DNA from: Gemmatimonadota bacterium
Lineage (GTDB): Bacteria; Gemmatimonadota; Gemmatimonadetes; Longimicrobiales; Longimicrobiaceae
Direction: 5' to 3'
Length of the DNA stretch: 13,819 nucleotides
NCBI GenBank assembly: GCA_019240375.1
Contig: JAFAYN010000351.1
Coordinates: forward strand, 1 to 13,819
The translations under genes were made by a program, and so were the position numbers. The notes under the pieces were generated by a model. The model did not search any database. It worked only from the letters and a program-made list of their open reading frames with translations, and had not been told where the DNA came from. Numbering within the stretch: the stretch's first letter is position 1; each line of letters opens with the position of its first letter. Below, one piece after another: positions 4,844-11,973 of the stretch.

Positions 4844-6790
4844 CTACCGCGCTTCCCCCTCGCACCACTCCATCACCTCCGCGAAGCCCCGGTCCTCCAG
4901 CGCGCCGAAGAGCGCGTGGCGCGACAGCTTGGCGCGGGTGAGCCCCGGGCTGCTCAGTCCGCACAGGAAACGCGCCTGCTGCCGGGGGTGCCCCAGCTCG
5001 GCCGGGTGCTGCCGCGCGAGCTGCCGTAGGGCGGCCACGTCCACCCTGCTCCCCATCGGGCCACGCTCCGGGAGCGGGGGGAACTCCGTCGCGCGGCCGG
5101 TCTCGCACCAGGTGCAGTGCCCGCACGGCTTGTCGCGCTCCTCGCCGAAGTAGGCCAGGAGGAAGCCGGTCTGGCACCCCTCCCGCGTCACCAGCTCCAC
5201 GATCTGCCCCACCCGCGCCACCTCGGCCGTCTCGCGCCGGGCGAAGCGAGCTTCCAGCTCGTCGGCCATGGCGTCCGGGTCGGCGTCCTCGGTCAGCCGG
5301 GTGTAGCGCTGCCGCGCGTCGGAAACCTGCACCTCCGCCAGCCCTTCGGACTGGAAGTAGTCCACCATCCGCACGATACGGTCGCGCGGCTCCCCCAGTG
5401 ACGCGGCCACCGTGGCGGGGTCGAGCGTGTACCATTCGCGCCCCTTCTTCGACTTCGCGAACACCCCTTCCACGAAGCTGGCCCGGTCGGCGGGGAAGCG
5501 GGCCACCAGTTCCGGGATCTCCGTCTTCGGGCGGATCTTGTAGCCGGCGTAGAAGGGCGTTCCCTGGCGCAGGGTCCCGATCAATTCCAGGTAGGTGAGC
5601 GCGGTGCGGAGCACCAGCGGGCGGATGTCGTGCGCGCTGGAGAGCGAGTACAGGCTGACGTCGAACTCGCGCGGGCCGCCCAGCAGCTCCGCCAGCAGCC
5701 CGCGCAGCGCGTCGCGCGTGGGGGTGTCGCCGAAGGTGAAGTTCTCCAGGGTGGCGACGTCCTCCAGGCTCCCCAGCAATTCCACCATCGACGGCTTCCC
5801 GTCGCGCCCCGCCCGGCCGATCTCCTGCGAGTAGCTTTCCAGCCCCTTGGGGAGGTTGTAGTGGTAGACGTAACGCACGTCCGCCTTGTCGATCCCCATC
5901 CCGAAGGCGATGGTCGCCACCACCGTCCCCCGGTCCGACTCCTTCCACCACTCCTGCACCGCGGTGCGCGCCTCGTCGTCCATCCCGGCGTGGTAGGCGC
6001 GCGCCGGCACCCCTGCGTCGCTCAGCGCCTGCGCCACCCGCTCGGCGGTCTTCTGGAGCGTCACGTACACGATCCCCGAGCCGGGGGGGCGCTTCGTCAG
6101 CCGGCGAATCAGCACGGCGTCACGCTCCCGTGCGGCGGTGGGGGAGGTGCGCAGGAAGAGGTTGGGACGGTGGAAGCCGGTGACCACCGCGCTCTCGCGG
6201 GGGATCCCGAAGCTGGCGCAGATGTCCTCCACCACCGGTGGGGTGGCCGTGGCGGTGAGCGCCAGGACGCGCTCCGCCCCCACCGCGCGGGCGGTCTCGG
6301 CCAGCTTCAGGTAGTCCGGGCGGAAGTTGTGCCCCCACTCCGAGATGCAGTGCGCCTCGTCCACCGCGAACAGCCCGATCCGGGCGCGGCCGAGCTGGTC
6401 CAGGAAGCGCTCGTTGTTGAAGCGCTCCGGCGCCACGTACAGCAGCCGCAGCTCGCCCGTGCGCAGCCGCCGCTCCACCTCGCGCGCCTCGGCCCCGGTG
6501 AGCGACGAGTCCAGCCGCGCCGCGTCGATCCCCCGGCCGCGCAGGAAGTCGATCTGGTCCTTCATCAGCGCGATCAGCGGCGACACCACCACCGTCACTC
6601 CCTCCAGCAGCAGGGCGGGGAGCTGGTAGCAGAGCGACTTGCCGCCCCCGGTGGGGAAGACGGCCAGCGCCCCACCGCGCTCCAGCACGGCGCCGATCAC
6701 CTCGCGCTGCCCCGGGCGGAAGCCGGGGAGGCCGAAGCGCTCGTGGAGGACGGTGTCGATCCGGGAAAGCGTCGTGGGAGTGGGCGTCAC
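4844..6790 (-). CDS. recQ: RecQ family ATP-dependent DNA helicase
   Basis: A 648-residue RecQ helicase starting at GTG 6790. The Q-motif region GFRPGQREVI is at 23-32, Walker A FPTGGGKSLCYQLPAL at 45-60, DEAH box VDEAHCISEWGH at 143-154, motif III LALTATA at 176-182, and motif VI SQEIGRAGRDG at 321-331. It unwinds DNA 3' to 5' in recombination and repair. The four zinc-binding cysteines (Cys539, Cys556, Cys559, Cys562, with LLAYFGE between) lie about 185 residues after the helicase core instead of directly after it, with a winged-helix-like segment (residues 385-425) before them. No HRDC domain is evident, though a short helical tail (580-648) remains. No good Shine-Dalgarno precedes the start. 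It diverges from the 6901 gene and converges on the MerR-like gene with 21 bases between. Confidence 0.93.
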   Translation of the reverse strand: MTPTPTTLSRIDTVLHERFGLPGFRPGQREVIGAVLERGGALAVFPTGGGKSLCYQLPALLLEGVTVVVSPLIALMKDQIDFLRGRGIDAARLDSSLTGAEAREVERRLRTGELRLLYVAPERFNNERFLDQLGRARIGLFAVDEAHCISEWGHNFRPDYLKLAETARAVGAERVLALTATATPPVVEDICASFGIPRESAVVTGFHRPNLFLRTSPTAARERDAVLIRRLTKRPPGSGIVYVTLQKTAERVAQALSDAGVPARAYHAGMDDEARTAVQEWWKESDRGTVVATIAFGMGIDKADVRYVYHYNLPKGLESYSQEIGRAGRDGKPSMVELLGSLEDVATLENFTFGDTPTRDALRGLLAELLGGPREFDVSLYSLSSAHDIRPLVLRTALTYLELIGTLRQGTPFYAGYKIRPKTEIPELVARFPADRASFVEGVFAKSKKGREWYTLDPATVAASLGEPRDRIVRMVDYFQSEGLAEVQVSDARQRYTRLTEDADPDAMADELEARFARRETAEVARVGQIVELVTREGCQTGFLLAYFGEERDKPCGHCTWCETGRATEFPPLPERGPMGSRVDVAALRQLARQHPAELGHPRQQARFLCGLSSPGLTRAKLSRHALFGALEDRGFAEVMEWCEGEAR

Positions 6791-6828
6791 GGGTGCGTCT
6801 TCGCTTGGGTACGGGGTGCGGCGCGGGC

Positions 6829-6856
6829 TTGTTCGGTCCCGCGCGGGGTGTAAGAT
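6829..6856 (+). promoter_or_regulatory. Sigma-70 promoter for the 6901 gene
   Basis: TTGTTC (6829-6834), 16 bases, TAAGAT (6851-6856). The predicted start near 6863 leaves a leader of about 38 bases that is C/T-rich and has no Shine-Dalgarno. The complement of the -10 region reads TATCTT, a possible overlapping -10 for recQ on the other strand. Confidence 0.65.
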
Positions 6857-6900
6857 ACCGGAGCCGCGCCGACGCTCACACCCCGTCCTCTCCTCCGCCC

Positions 6901-7728
6901 ATGCGCACTCCGCTCCTCCTCGCCCTGCTCCTCGTCCCCATCGCGCTGTCCGCGCAGACCGGTAGGACGACGAAGTCCGCGCCTGCATCCGCGCCGCCGC
7001 GGCAGGCCGCCTCCACCTGGAGCGCGACCTGGGACGCGCAGGGCGGGGTGGCCCAGACGCTGGTCAACCGCACCTTCGAGGTCGCGTTCGTCCCGGTGCG
7101 GGACTCGATGGTCTCCGTCCTCTTCGCGCAGGAGGTCACCGCCCGGCAGAGCCCGAGGTGGGAGGGGACGGACGGAAAGGTGACCGTCACCGCCTGGGGG
7201 CACCGCGGGGCGACCTTTGAGCGCCGGCTCTGGAGCATCACCGTGGCGGGCGACCGGGGGGAGCCGTGGGGGAGCTTCTACCGGGTGCGGGAGCCCGGGT
7301 GCTGCGCCACCCTCTCCACCTGGATCTACCACGACGCGCTGACCGGCCGCAGGGCGTTCGCGGCCACCTCCGAGCCGCGGATGGTGAACACCGACGACCG
7401 GGAGGTGCTGGTGTCGTACCTGTCCGCCGGGGGGACGGTCCAGTCGCCGGAGTTCGGGGGGAAGAACGCGGTGGGGGTGCTGCGGACCACCACCGGCGGT
7501 GGGACGGTGCTGAGCCGGGTCCTGTTCCGCTCCGACCAGGAGGGGATGGAGTCGATGGAATCGCCCGCGCTCGTCGTGGCGGGGTGGAACGAGGGGAACG
7601 GCGGGCGGCTGCGCGTGCTGGTGCACTTCGAGGACGGCACCACCGCCACCCTCCCGCTGGTGGGCGGGCGCCTGGTGCTGGAAGGGGCGACGCTCCCGAA
7701 GGGGATCCACGCCGAGCTGCTCCGCTGA
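6901..7728 (+). CDS. Exported protein of unknown function
   Basis: A 275-residue protein. MRTPLLLALLLVPIALSAQ is a clear signal peptide with predicted cleavage before Gln19 or shortly after, so the protein is exported, probably to the periplasm. A Ser/Ala/Pro/Thr-rich linker (20-40) is followed by a beta-rich domain with short strands such as VAQTLVNRTFEVAFVPV (50-66) and VTVTAWG. A vicinal Cys pair lies at 134-135 in REPGCCATLSTWIYHDALTG. I do not recognise the family. ATG 6901 is chosen over the in-frame start at 6793 because it begins the signal peptide and lies downstream of the predicted promoter. No Shine-Dalgarno is visible. The S9 peptidase gene follows after 80 bases but has its own promoter. 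Confidence 0.8.
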   Translation: MRTPLLLALLLVPIALSAQTGRTTKSAPASAPPRQAASTWSATWDAQGGVAQTLVNRTFEVAFVPVRDSMVSVLFAQEVTARQSPRWEGTDGKVTVTAWGHRGATFERRLWSITVAGDRGEPWGSFYRVREPGCCATLSTWIYHDALTGRRAFAATSEPRMVNTDDREVLVSYLSAGGTVQSPEFGGKNAVGVLRTTTGGGTVLSRVLFRSDQEGMESMESPALVVAGWNEGNGGRLRVLVHFEDGTTATLPLVGGRLVLEGATLPKGIHAELLR

Positions 7729-7735
7729 CCCCGGC

Positions 7736-7764
7736 TTGACCCGGGGGCGCGGGGCGGCTATCCG
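7736..7764 (+). promoter_or_regulatory. Sigma-70 promoter for the S9 peptidase gene
   Basis: TTGACC (7736-7741), 17 bases, TATCCG (7759-7764). The -10 ends 44 bases before the ATG at 7809, exactly the same distance as at the 6901 gene, and again no Shine-Dalgarno lies in the leader. Confidence 0.6.
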
Positions 7765-7808
7765 TTTCCCGTCCCACGACGCACGCGGCTCCACCTGCGT
7801 TCCCGACC

Positions 7809-9812
7809 ATGCCCCGACCCACGCTCCACGCCCCGCGCGCCCTCCGTGCGGGAATCGTCGCCCTCGCCCTGCTCGCCCCGCCCTCGCTGGCGGCGCAGAA
7901 GCACCCCATGGGGATCGAGGACCTGGCCCTCCTCCGCAACGTCGCCGATCCCGCGCTGTCGCCGGACGGGCGCTGGGTGGCGTACACCGTCACCACCACC
8001 GACTACGCCGCCGACCGCGCCCGCACCGAGGTGGTGATCGCCCCCGCGGCGGGCGGCGAGCCGCGCCGCGTGGCCGAGGGCGGCTCGCCCCGGTGGTCGC
8101 CGGACGGGCGGACGCTCGCCTTCCGCGGCGGGCGCGGGGAGCAGGCCGGGATCTGGCTCTACACCCCCGGCGTGGACAGCGCCCGCTTCCTGGCCCGCGT
8201 GCAGACCACCGACCACTTCCTCGGCCACCGCGCGGTCAAGGGGTTCGCCTGGTCGCCGGACGGGACGCGGATCGCCTACGTCAGCGCCGATCCCCCCGCG
8301 CCGCAGGGGAGCAGCGACGTGCGGGTGGTGCGCCGCATCCTGTACAAGACGCGCACGGGCCTTTCCGACAACCGCCTGTCGCACCTGTGGGTGGTCCCCG
8401 TGGCCGGCGGCGAGCCCCGCCAGGTGACGCGCGGCAGCTACGACGAGCACTCCCTGAGCTGGGCGCCGGACTCGCGCCGGCTGGTCTTCATCAGCAACCG
8501 CTCCCCCGACCCGGACGCCAACTACTCCGACGACCTGTGGATCGTGGACGTGGACTCCGGCCGGGAAACGCAGCTCACCCGCACGGTGGGGACCGAGTTC
8601 CAGCCCGCGTGGTCGCCGGACGGGCGCAGCATCGCCTACCTGGGGAACGTTCGCGCGCAGAACACCAAGGACTCCTCGCCCGAGGACACGCACCTGTACC
8701 TGATCCCGGCGGACGGCGGCGCCCCGCGCATGCTGGCGCCGGAACTGGACCGGCGCGTGGCGGAGCTCGTCTGGGATCCGGGGTCGCGCTCGCTCCTGGC
8801 GGGCGCTGGGGACCGGGGGATGTCGGTGCTGTACCGGGTCCCGGTGGACGGCGGGCGGGCCGTGCCGGTGGTGCAGGGAGAGTTCCAGGCGCGCTCGGTG
8901 GCGACGGACGGGCGCGGGCGGACGCTGGCCTTTCTGCGCAGCGACCAGACGCACCCCACCGAGGTATGGATCGCCGGTGCGGACGGGCGCGGGGCGCGAC
9001 AGCTGTCGCACATGCAGGACGCGGACTCGCTCTGGGTGCAGGGCGCGGACGGGACTCCCGTGCAGGGGTGGCTGATGAAGCCGGCCGACTGGCAGCCGGG
9101 GCGCCGCTACCCGATGGTGCTGTACGTGCACGGCGGGCCGCACGGGATGTACGGGTACACCTTCACCGACGCCTTTCAGCTTCTGGCGGCGCGGGGGTAC
9201 GCGGTGCTGTTCCTGAATCCGCGGGGGAGCAGCGGTTACGGGCAGCACTTCACCGACGGGGTAGTGATGAACTGGGGCGGGGGCGACTACCAGGACCTGA
9301 TGGCCGGGGTGGACGCGGCGCTGGCCCGCAACCCGTGGATTGACCGCGAGCGTCTCGGCGTGGTGGGGTCCAGCTACGGCGGGTTCATGACCAACTGGAT
9401 CATCACGCAGACGCCTCGCTTCCGGGGGGCGGTCGCTTCCGCCAGCGTCAGCGACCTGGTCTCGTTCTACGGGACCTCGCTGTACTCGGACCTCGTGGAG
9501 ACCGAGTTCAACGGGGTGCCGTGGAAGAACTACGCGATGCTCTGGCAGTGGTCGCCGCTGGCGCACGTGGAAGGGGTGCGGACGCCCACGCTCTTTTTGC
9601 ACGGGGAGAGCGACCACGACGTGCCGATCACCCAGGCCGAGGAGATGTACATGGCGCTGCGTAAGCAGGGCGTGGACGCGGAGATGGCGCGCTACCCGGG
9701 GGAGGGGCACGGGATCGCCGGCCCGCAGCACCGGGTCGATTATTTGACGCGGATGATCGGGTGGTTCGACCGGTACGTGAAGGGGGGGATCACGCGGACG
9801 GTGCAGGAGTAG
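7809..9812 (+). CDS. S9 family peptidase (prolyl oligopeptidase/DPP-like), exported
   Basis: A 667-residue serine peptidase. An N-terminal signal peptide (about residues 1-29, LALLAPPSLAAQ) directs it out of the cytoplasm. Residues 40-400 form a beta-propeller with repeated blade motifs LSPDGRWVAYT, WSPDGRTLAF, WSPDGTRIAY, WAPDSRRLVF and WSPDGRSIAY. Residues 405-655 form the alpha/beta-hydrolase domain: YVHGGPHGMYGY, the nucleophile elbow VVGSSYGGFMTNW with Ser522, the acid Asp602 in LHGESDHDVP, and His634 in YPGEGHG. The triad is complete. Relatives remove dipeptides or amino acids from oligopeptides in the cell envelope and serve peptide catabolism. The lasso-peptide isopeptidase AtxE2 has the same fold, but nothing here ties this gene to the lasso locus 5.5 kb away. 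Confidence 0.93.
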   Translation: MPRPTLHAPRALRAGIVALALLAPPSLAAQKHPMGIEDLALLRNVADPALSPDGRWVAYTVTTTDYAADRARTEVVIAPAAGGEPRRVAEGGSPRWSPDGRTLAFRGGRGEQAGIWLYTPGVDSARFLARVQTTDHFLGHRAVKGFAWSPDGTRIAYVSADPPAPQGSSDVRVVRRILYKTRTGLSDNRLSHLWVVPVAGGEPRQVTRGSYDEHSLSWAPDSRRLVFISNRSPDPDANYSDDLWIVDVDSGRETQLTRTVGTEFQPAWSPDGRSIAYLGNVRAQNTKDSSPEDTHLYLIPADGGAPRMLAPELDRRVAELVWDPGSRSLLAGAGDRGMSVLYRVPVDGGRAVPVVQGEFQARSVATDGRGRTLAFLRSDQTHPTEVWIAGADGRGARQLSHMQDADSLWVQGADGTPVQGWLMKPADWQPGRRYPMVLYVHGGPHGMYGYTFTDAFQLLAARGYAVLFLNPRGSSGYGQHFTDGVVMNWGGGDYQDLMAGVDAALARNPWIDRERLGVVGSSYGGFMTNWIITQTPRFRGAVASASVSDLVSFYGTSLYSDLVETEFNGVPWKNYAMLWQWSPLAHVEGVRTPTLFLHGESDHDVPITQAEEMYMALRKQGVDAEMARYPGEGHGIAGPQHRVDYLTRMIGWFDRYVKGGITRTVQE

Positions 9813-10000
9813 GTTGCTGCGTTGATGGTGGGTTCGGCGGGCCGCTCCAGAGCCCGGCGGTACAGCTGCCGGTCTCTTCCGCGGGGCCGGTGAGCCTGCC
9901 CAAACTGCGGGCAGTCTCCCCGACCGCTACGGGAGCCCACGATACTGCCGTGGTCTCCCTCGCAACATCATCTGGGAACGGCAGGGAACGGCGCAACAGC

Positions 10001-10034
10001 GGAGGGCGGGCATTCGCGCGAATGCCCGCCCTCC
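10001..10034. repeat. Perfect 34-base palindrome
   Basis: GGAGGGCGGGCATTCGC (10001-10017) is followed directly by its exact reverse complement (10018-10034), and flanking bases extend the symmetry to about 46 bases with one mismatch pair (AACAGC/GTTGTT). It could form a very stable hairpin in RNA from either strand and so act as a bidirectional transcription barrier. No clear T-run follows, and it lies 188 bases past the S9 gene, so a dispersed repeat is equally likely. Confidence 0.85.
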
Positions 10035-10060
10035 GTTGTTCAAGCCCCTCCCCTGTTTAC

Positions 10061-10082
10061 GGGGGATCAAGGGGGCTGCTGT
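10061..10082 (+). repeat. Direct repeat unit, copy 1
   Basis: GGGGGATCAAGGGGGCTGCT plus GT is repeated exactly at 10158-10179. It is preceded by GCCCCTCCCC (10044-10053) that can pair with GGGAGGGGGC just downstream (10084-10093). Confidence 0.8.
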
Positions 10083-10146
10083 GGGAGGGGGCCTGCCATG
10101 GCCGCGCACCTGGGTTTCCATGAGCGCAGAACCGCTGTTGCGCCTT

Positions 10147-10179
10147 CCCCCAGAATTGGGGGATCAAGGGGGCTGCTGT
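10147..10179 (+). repeat. Direct repeat unit, copy 2, with stem-loop
   Basis: The 22-base unit at 10158-10179 equals 10061-10082. Here it begins with the stem-loop TCCCCCA-GAAT-TGGGGGA (10146-10163). Copies of this kind (CCCCCAGAATTGGGGG followed by GGGGGC) are typical of dispersed intergenic repeats. Confidence 0.75.
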
Positions 10180-10237
10180 CCGAGCGTAGCGAGGCGGATG
10201 GGGGCGTGCTGAGACGGCGTTCGCGTGAAGGTCAGCG

Positions 10238-10291
10238 GGCCCTCACCCCCGGCACTTCGTGCCTCCCCTCTCCCAATGCTGGGAGAGGGGA
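10238..10291. repeat. Dispersed palindromic repeat, copy 2
   Basis: GGCCCTCACCCCCGGC (10238-10253) and the arms CCCCTCTCCCA (10265-10275) / TGGGAGAGGGG (10280-10290) with loop ATGC match copy 1 at 4747-4789. This copy carries 11 extra bases (ACTTCGTGCCT, 10254-10264) between the two parts. It is intergenic, 63 bases beyond the stop of the CHAP lipoprotein gene. Confidence 0.8.
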
Positions 10292-10353
10292 GCACGACAG
10301 CATCCTCGTTGCCGTCGTTGCAGGCTGTCCCCTGTAACCTGTCCCCCGTCTCC

Positions 10354-11175
10354 TCAGAAATCGATGAAGTTGCTGGGCCAGTACCCTCCGCCCGGGTAGA
10401 TCCTCCGCGTCCCGTACCCGTACGCCGTCGCCCAGTTGTACTCCTCCACCAGGAAGCTCCCGTCGCTGTAGACCGCGGCCACGTAGCCCACGTGCCCGAA
10501 CCCTCCCGCGCCTCCCGCGTTGGCGTTCCACTGCGCGATCCTCCCTACCGCCGGGCTGCTGTAGATCGGCACTCCGGCGCTCCGGGCCGCGTCGTCCCAG
10601 GTGTGCGCGTCGCCGAAGTGGTAGCCCTTGTACATGTTGGTGAAGGTCGCCCCCGAGCGGGTGCCGTTCCAGTTGATGCGGAATGCCGCGAACGAGGTGC
10701 ACTGCCGGTTGTAGAAGTTCCAGGGATCCACCCCGCTGGTGCTGGAGCTGGCGTACGGGTAGTCGTTGCGGATGCAGGGGCGGACGGCGGGGCCGTCGGT
10801 CCCGGTGTACACGTTGGTGTCGGTGATCCAGTTGCCGCTGGCCAGCTTGTCCCACACCCGGCTGGTGCCGTACTCCCCGCTGACGCTCTCCCCGCGCGAC
10901 GTGCAGTCGATGGTCACCGACACGTTGGCGCCCAGCGAGCCGGTGATCGAGTAGCCGGTCCCGGGGCCGGAGCGCAGGTTGTACGGGCCGCCCGGCCCGG
11001 TGGTCGCCGCCTTGGAGTTCGGGAGCACCGACATCCGGGGCTGCTGCGGTTGCTGCGGCTGCTCGGTCCGTGCCTGCACCTTCGGCGCGGCGGGGACGGT
11101 GGGCTCGTCGGAGCACGCCGCGAACGTCAGCGCGGCCCCGAGGGCGAGGACGAGGGTGAGCGGGTTTCTGCGCAT
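10354..11175 (-). CDS. SH3-like and CHAP domain lipoprotein, putative cell-wall hydrolase
   Basis: A 273-residue protein with a lipoprotein-type signal peptide (MRRNPLTLVLALGAALTFAA, then Cys21; the -3 residue is Phe, so the lipobox is imperfect). A Gln/Pro-rich linker (38-46) leads to an SH3-like segment (YNLRSGPGTGYSITGSLGAN, 65-84). The C-terminal half is a CHAP domain with the nucleophile Cys159 in YNRQCTSFAAFRIN, His228 in GGFGHVGYVAAVY, and the third residue probably Glu245 or Asn247 in FLVEEYNWA. CHAP enzymes cleave peptide cross-links or amide bonds in peptidoglycan. A likely role is envelope remodelling or attack on other cells, but no immunity or secretion gene is beside it. GGGAG lies 8 bases before the ATG. 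Confidence 0.9.
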   Translation of the reverse strand: MRRNPLTLVLALGAALTFAACSDEPTVPAAPKVQARTEQPQQPQQPRMSVLPNSKAATTGPGGPYNLRSGPGTGYSITGSLGANVSVTIDCTSRGESVSGEYGTSRVWDKLASGNWITDTNVYTGTDGPAVRPCIRNDYPYASSSTSGVDPWNFYNRQCTSFAAFRINWNGTRSGATFTNMYKGYHFGDAHTWDDAARSAGVPIYSSPAVGRIAQWNANAGGAGGFGHVGYVAAVYSDGSFLVEEYNWATAYGYGTRRIYPGGGYWPSNFIDF

Positions 11176-11240
11176 CGACAGCTCCCTTCTGGAGTATGGA
11201 CCGGGGCGAGGCCGCCCGTGGAACGCCGATTCCGGGGCAC

Positions 11241-11256
11241 TTTCAGGACCCTGAAA
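11241..11256. promoter_or_regulatory. Operator-like palindrome upstream of the CHAP gene
   Basis: TTTCAGG-AC-CCTGAAA is a 16-base near-perfect palindrome 66 bases before the CHAP lipoprotein ATG and AT-richer than its surroundings. Size and symmetry fit a dimeric repressor site. I find no convincing -10/-35 pair next to it (CATACT at 11196-11201 on the minus strand is a weak -10 candidate). Confidence 0.45.
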
Positions 11257-11310
11257 CGAACATTTCCAGGACGTCGTGGAACCCGACCGGGGGCAAGGGG
11301 TTGGCTGGAG

Positions 11311-11349
11311 AAAACAAAGCCGGGGCGTCTCTTGCGAGACGCCCCGGCT
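11311..11349 (-). terminator. Intrinsic terminator of the nuclease/barrel operon
   Basis: Perfect 14-base arms AGCCGGGGCGTCTC (11318-11331) and GAGACGCCCCGGCT (11336-11349) enclose TTGC. Reading the minus strand, the stem is followed by TTTGTTTT (11318-11311), the T-run needed for Rho-independent termination. It lies 64 bases past the stop of the barrel gene. Confidence 0.88.
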
Positions 11350-11383
11350 GCATCATTTTGGTACTTCGCGTGCAAAATGATGC
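11350..11383. repeat. AT-rich inverted repeat next to the terminator
   Basis: GCATCATTTTG (11350-11360) and CAAAATGATGC (11373-11383) are perfect 11-base inverted arms with a 12-base loop. They directly abut the terminator stem. The arms are AT-rich in a very GC-rich region. It may be a second hairpin in the same 3' end or a protein-binding site. Confidence 0.7.
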
Positions 11384-11412
11384 GCGGATGGGCACCATGC
11401 ACGCGATCCGGC

Positions 11413-11973
11413 TCAGGGGCGCAGCCGCGCCCCCACCTCCGCCCGCAGGTGCGAGATCCCGCCCGTCTCGCCCAGCGGGTACGCGGTGTAAGCCACCCCC
11501 GGTGCGAGGGCCGTATGACGCCCCAGCCGGAGCGTCACCCCGACCCCGGTCTCCAGTCCCAGGCCGCTCCTGCCGTCGTCCAGCCCGTCGCCGTGGCCGG
11601 AAGCGAGGTGCGTTTCCGCCTCGTGGAAGACCAGGCCGTAGCGGGACCAGAGCGGGACCCCGCCGAGCGCGCCGGAGGCCATGATCCCCAGGTCGGCGCC
11701 GGAGTCCACCCGGCGGTCCCCGTCCGTCTCCCGTAGCGGAAAGCCGGTGCGGCTGAACCCGGCATACACCGTCCACCCCGGCCGCACCTCCAGTCCCACG
11801 TCCACCCCGAAGCCTCTCCCCGCCTTCAGCCCCTTGCCGCGCGCCCCCACCGGTAGCGCACCCAGCACCCGCGCGCCCACCGAGAGCGCGGCGGGGCGGA
11901 ATTGCGCCCGCGCCGGGGCGGCGTACGCCAGCAGCGCCGCGGCGCAGAATACCAGCGATCGGTTACCCGTCAC
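11413..11973 (-). CDS. Small outer-membrane beta-barrel-like protein
   Basis: A 186-residue protein starting at GTG 11973. The signal peptide (MTGNRSLVFCAAALLAYAAP, then ARA before Gln24) directs export. The rest is a run of alternating amphipathic strands with Gly/Asp turns (VGARVLGALPVG, FGVDVGLEVRPGWTVYAGFS, LGLETGVGVTLRLG), typical of an 8-strand outer-membrane barrel, though the last residues (EVGARLRP) lack the usual terminal Phe. Ligand or function is unknown. AGGGAGG sits 6 bases before the start and lies inside the preceding nuclease gene, whose stop is 11 bases further on, so the two are translationally coupled. The strong terminator at 11311-11349 ends the unit. Confidence 0.75.
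   Translation of the reverse strand: MTGNRSLVFCAAALLAYAAPARAQFRPAALSVGARVLGALPVGARGKGLKAGRGFGVDVGLEVRPGWTVYAGFSRTGFPLRETDGDRRVDSGADLGIMASGALGGVPLWSRYGLVFHEAETHLASGHGDGLDDGRSGLGLETGVGVTLRLGRHTALAPGVAYTAYPLGETGGISHLRAEVGARLRP

Larger units (their letters stand above)
9813..10353. other. Repeat-rich intergenic region between convergent genes
   Basis: In these 541 bases I find no convincing gene. ORFs across it are short, lack ribosome-binding sites and translate the repeats themselves. It holds a small hairpin CTGCCC/GGGCAG (9896-9914), a tandem GGGAACGGC(A/G) (9974-9993), a 34-base palindrome, two copies of a 22-base direct repeat, a 13-base inverted repeat pair (9990-10002 and 10132-10144) and copy 2 of the dispersed palindromic repeat. 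It separates the S9 peptidase and CHAP lipoprotein genes, which face each other. Confidence 0.8.

Noticed and set aside
7758..9731. 657-codon minus-strand ORF
   Set aside because: Antisense to the S9 peptidase with its complete catalytic triad; no motif of its own.
9761..10123. 120-codon ORF after the S9 peptidase
   Set aside because: Starts inside the S9 gene in another frame and translates the palindrome; the same GGRAFARMPALRC string appears from both strands, showing it is the palindrome rather than a protein.
10001..10179. CRISPR array
   Set aside because: Repeats are few, of different families and unevenly spaced; no regular repeat-spacer pattern and no cas genes.
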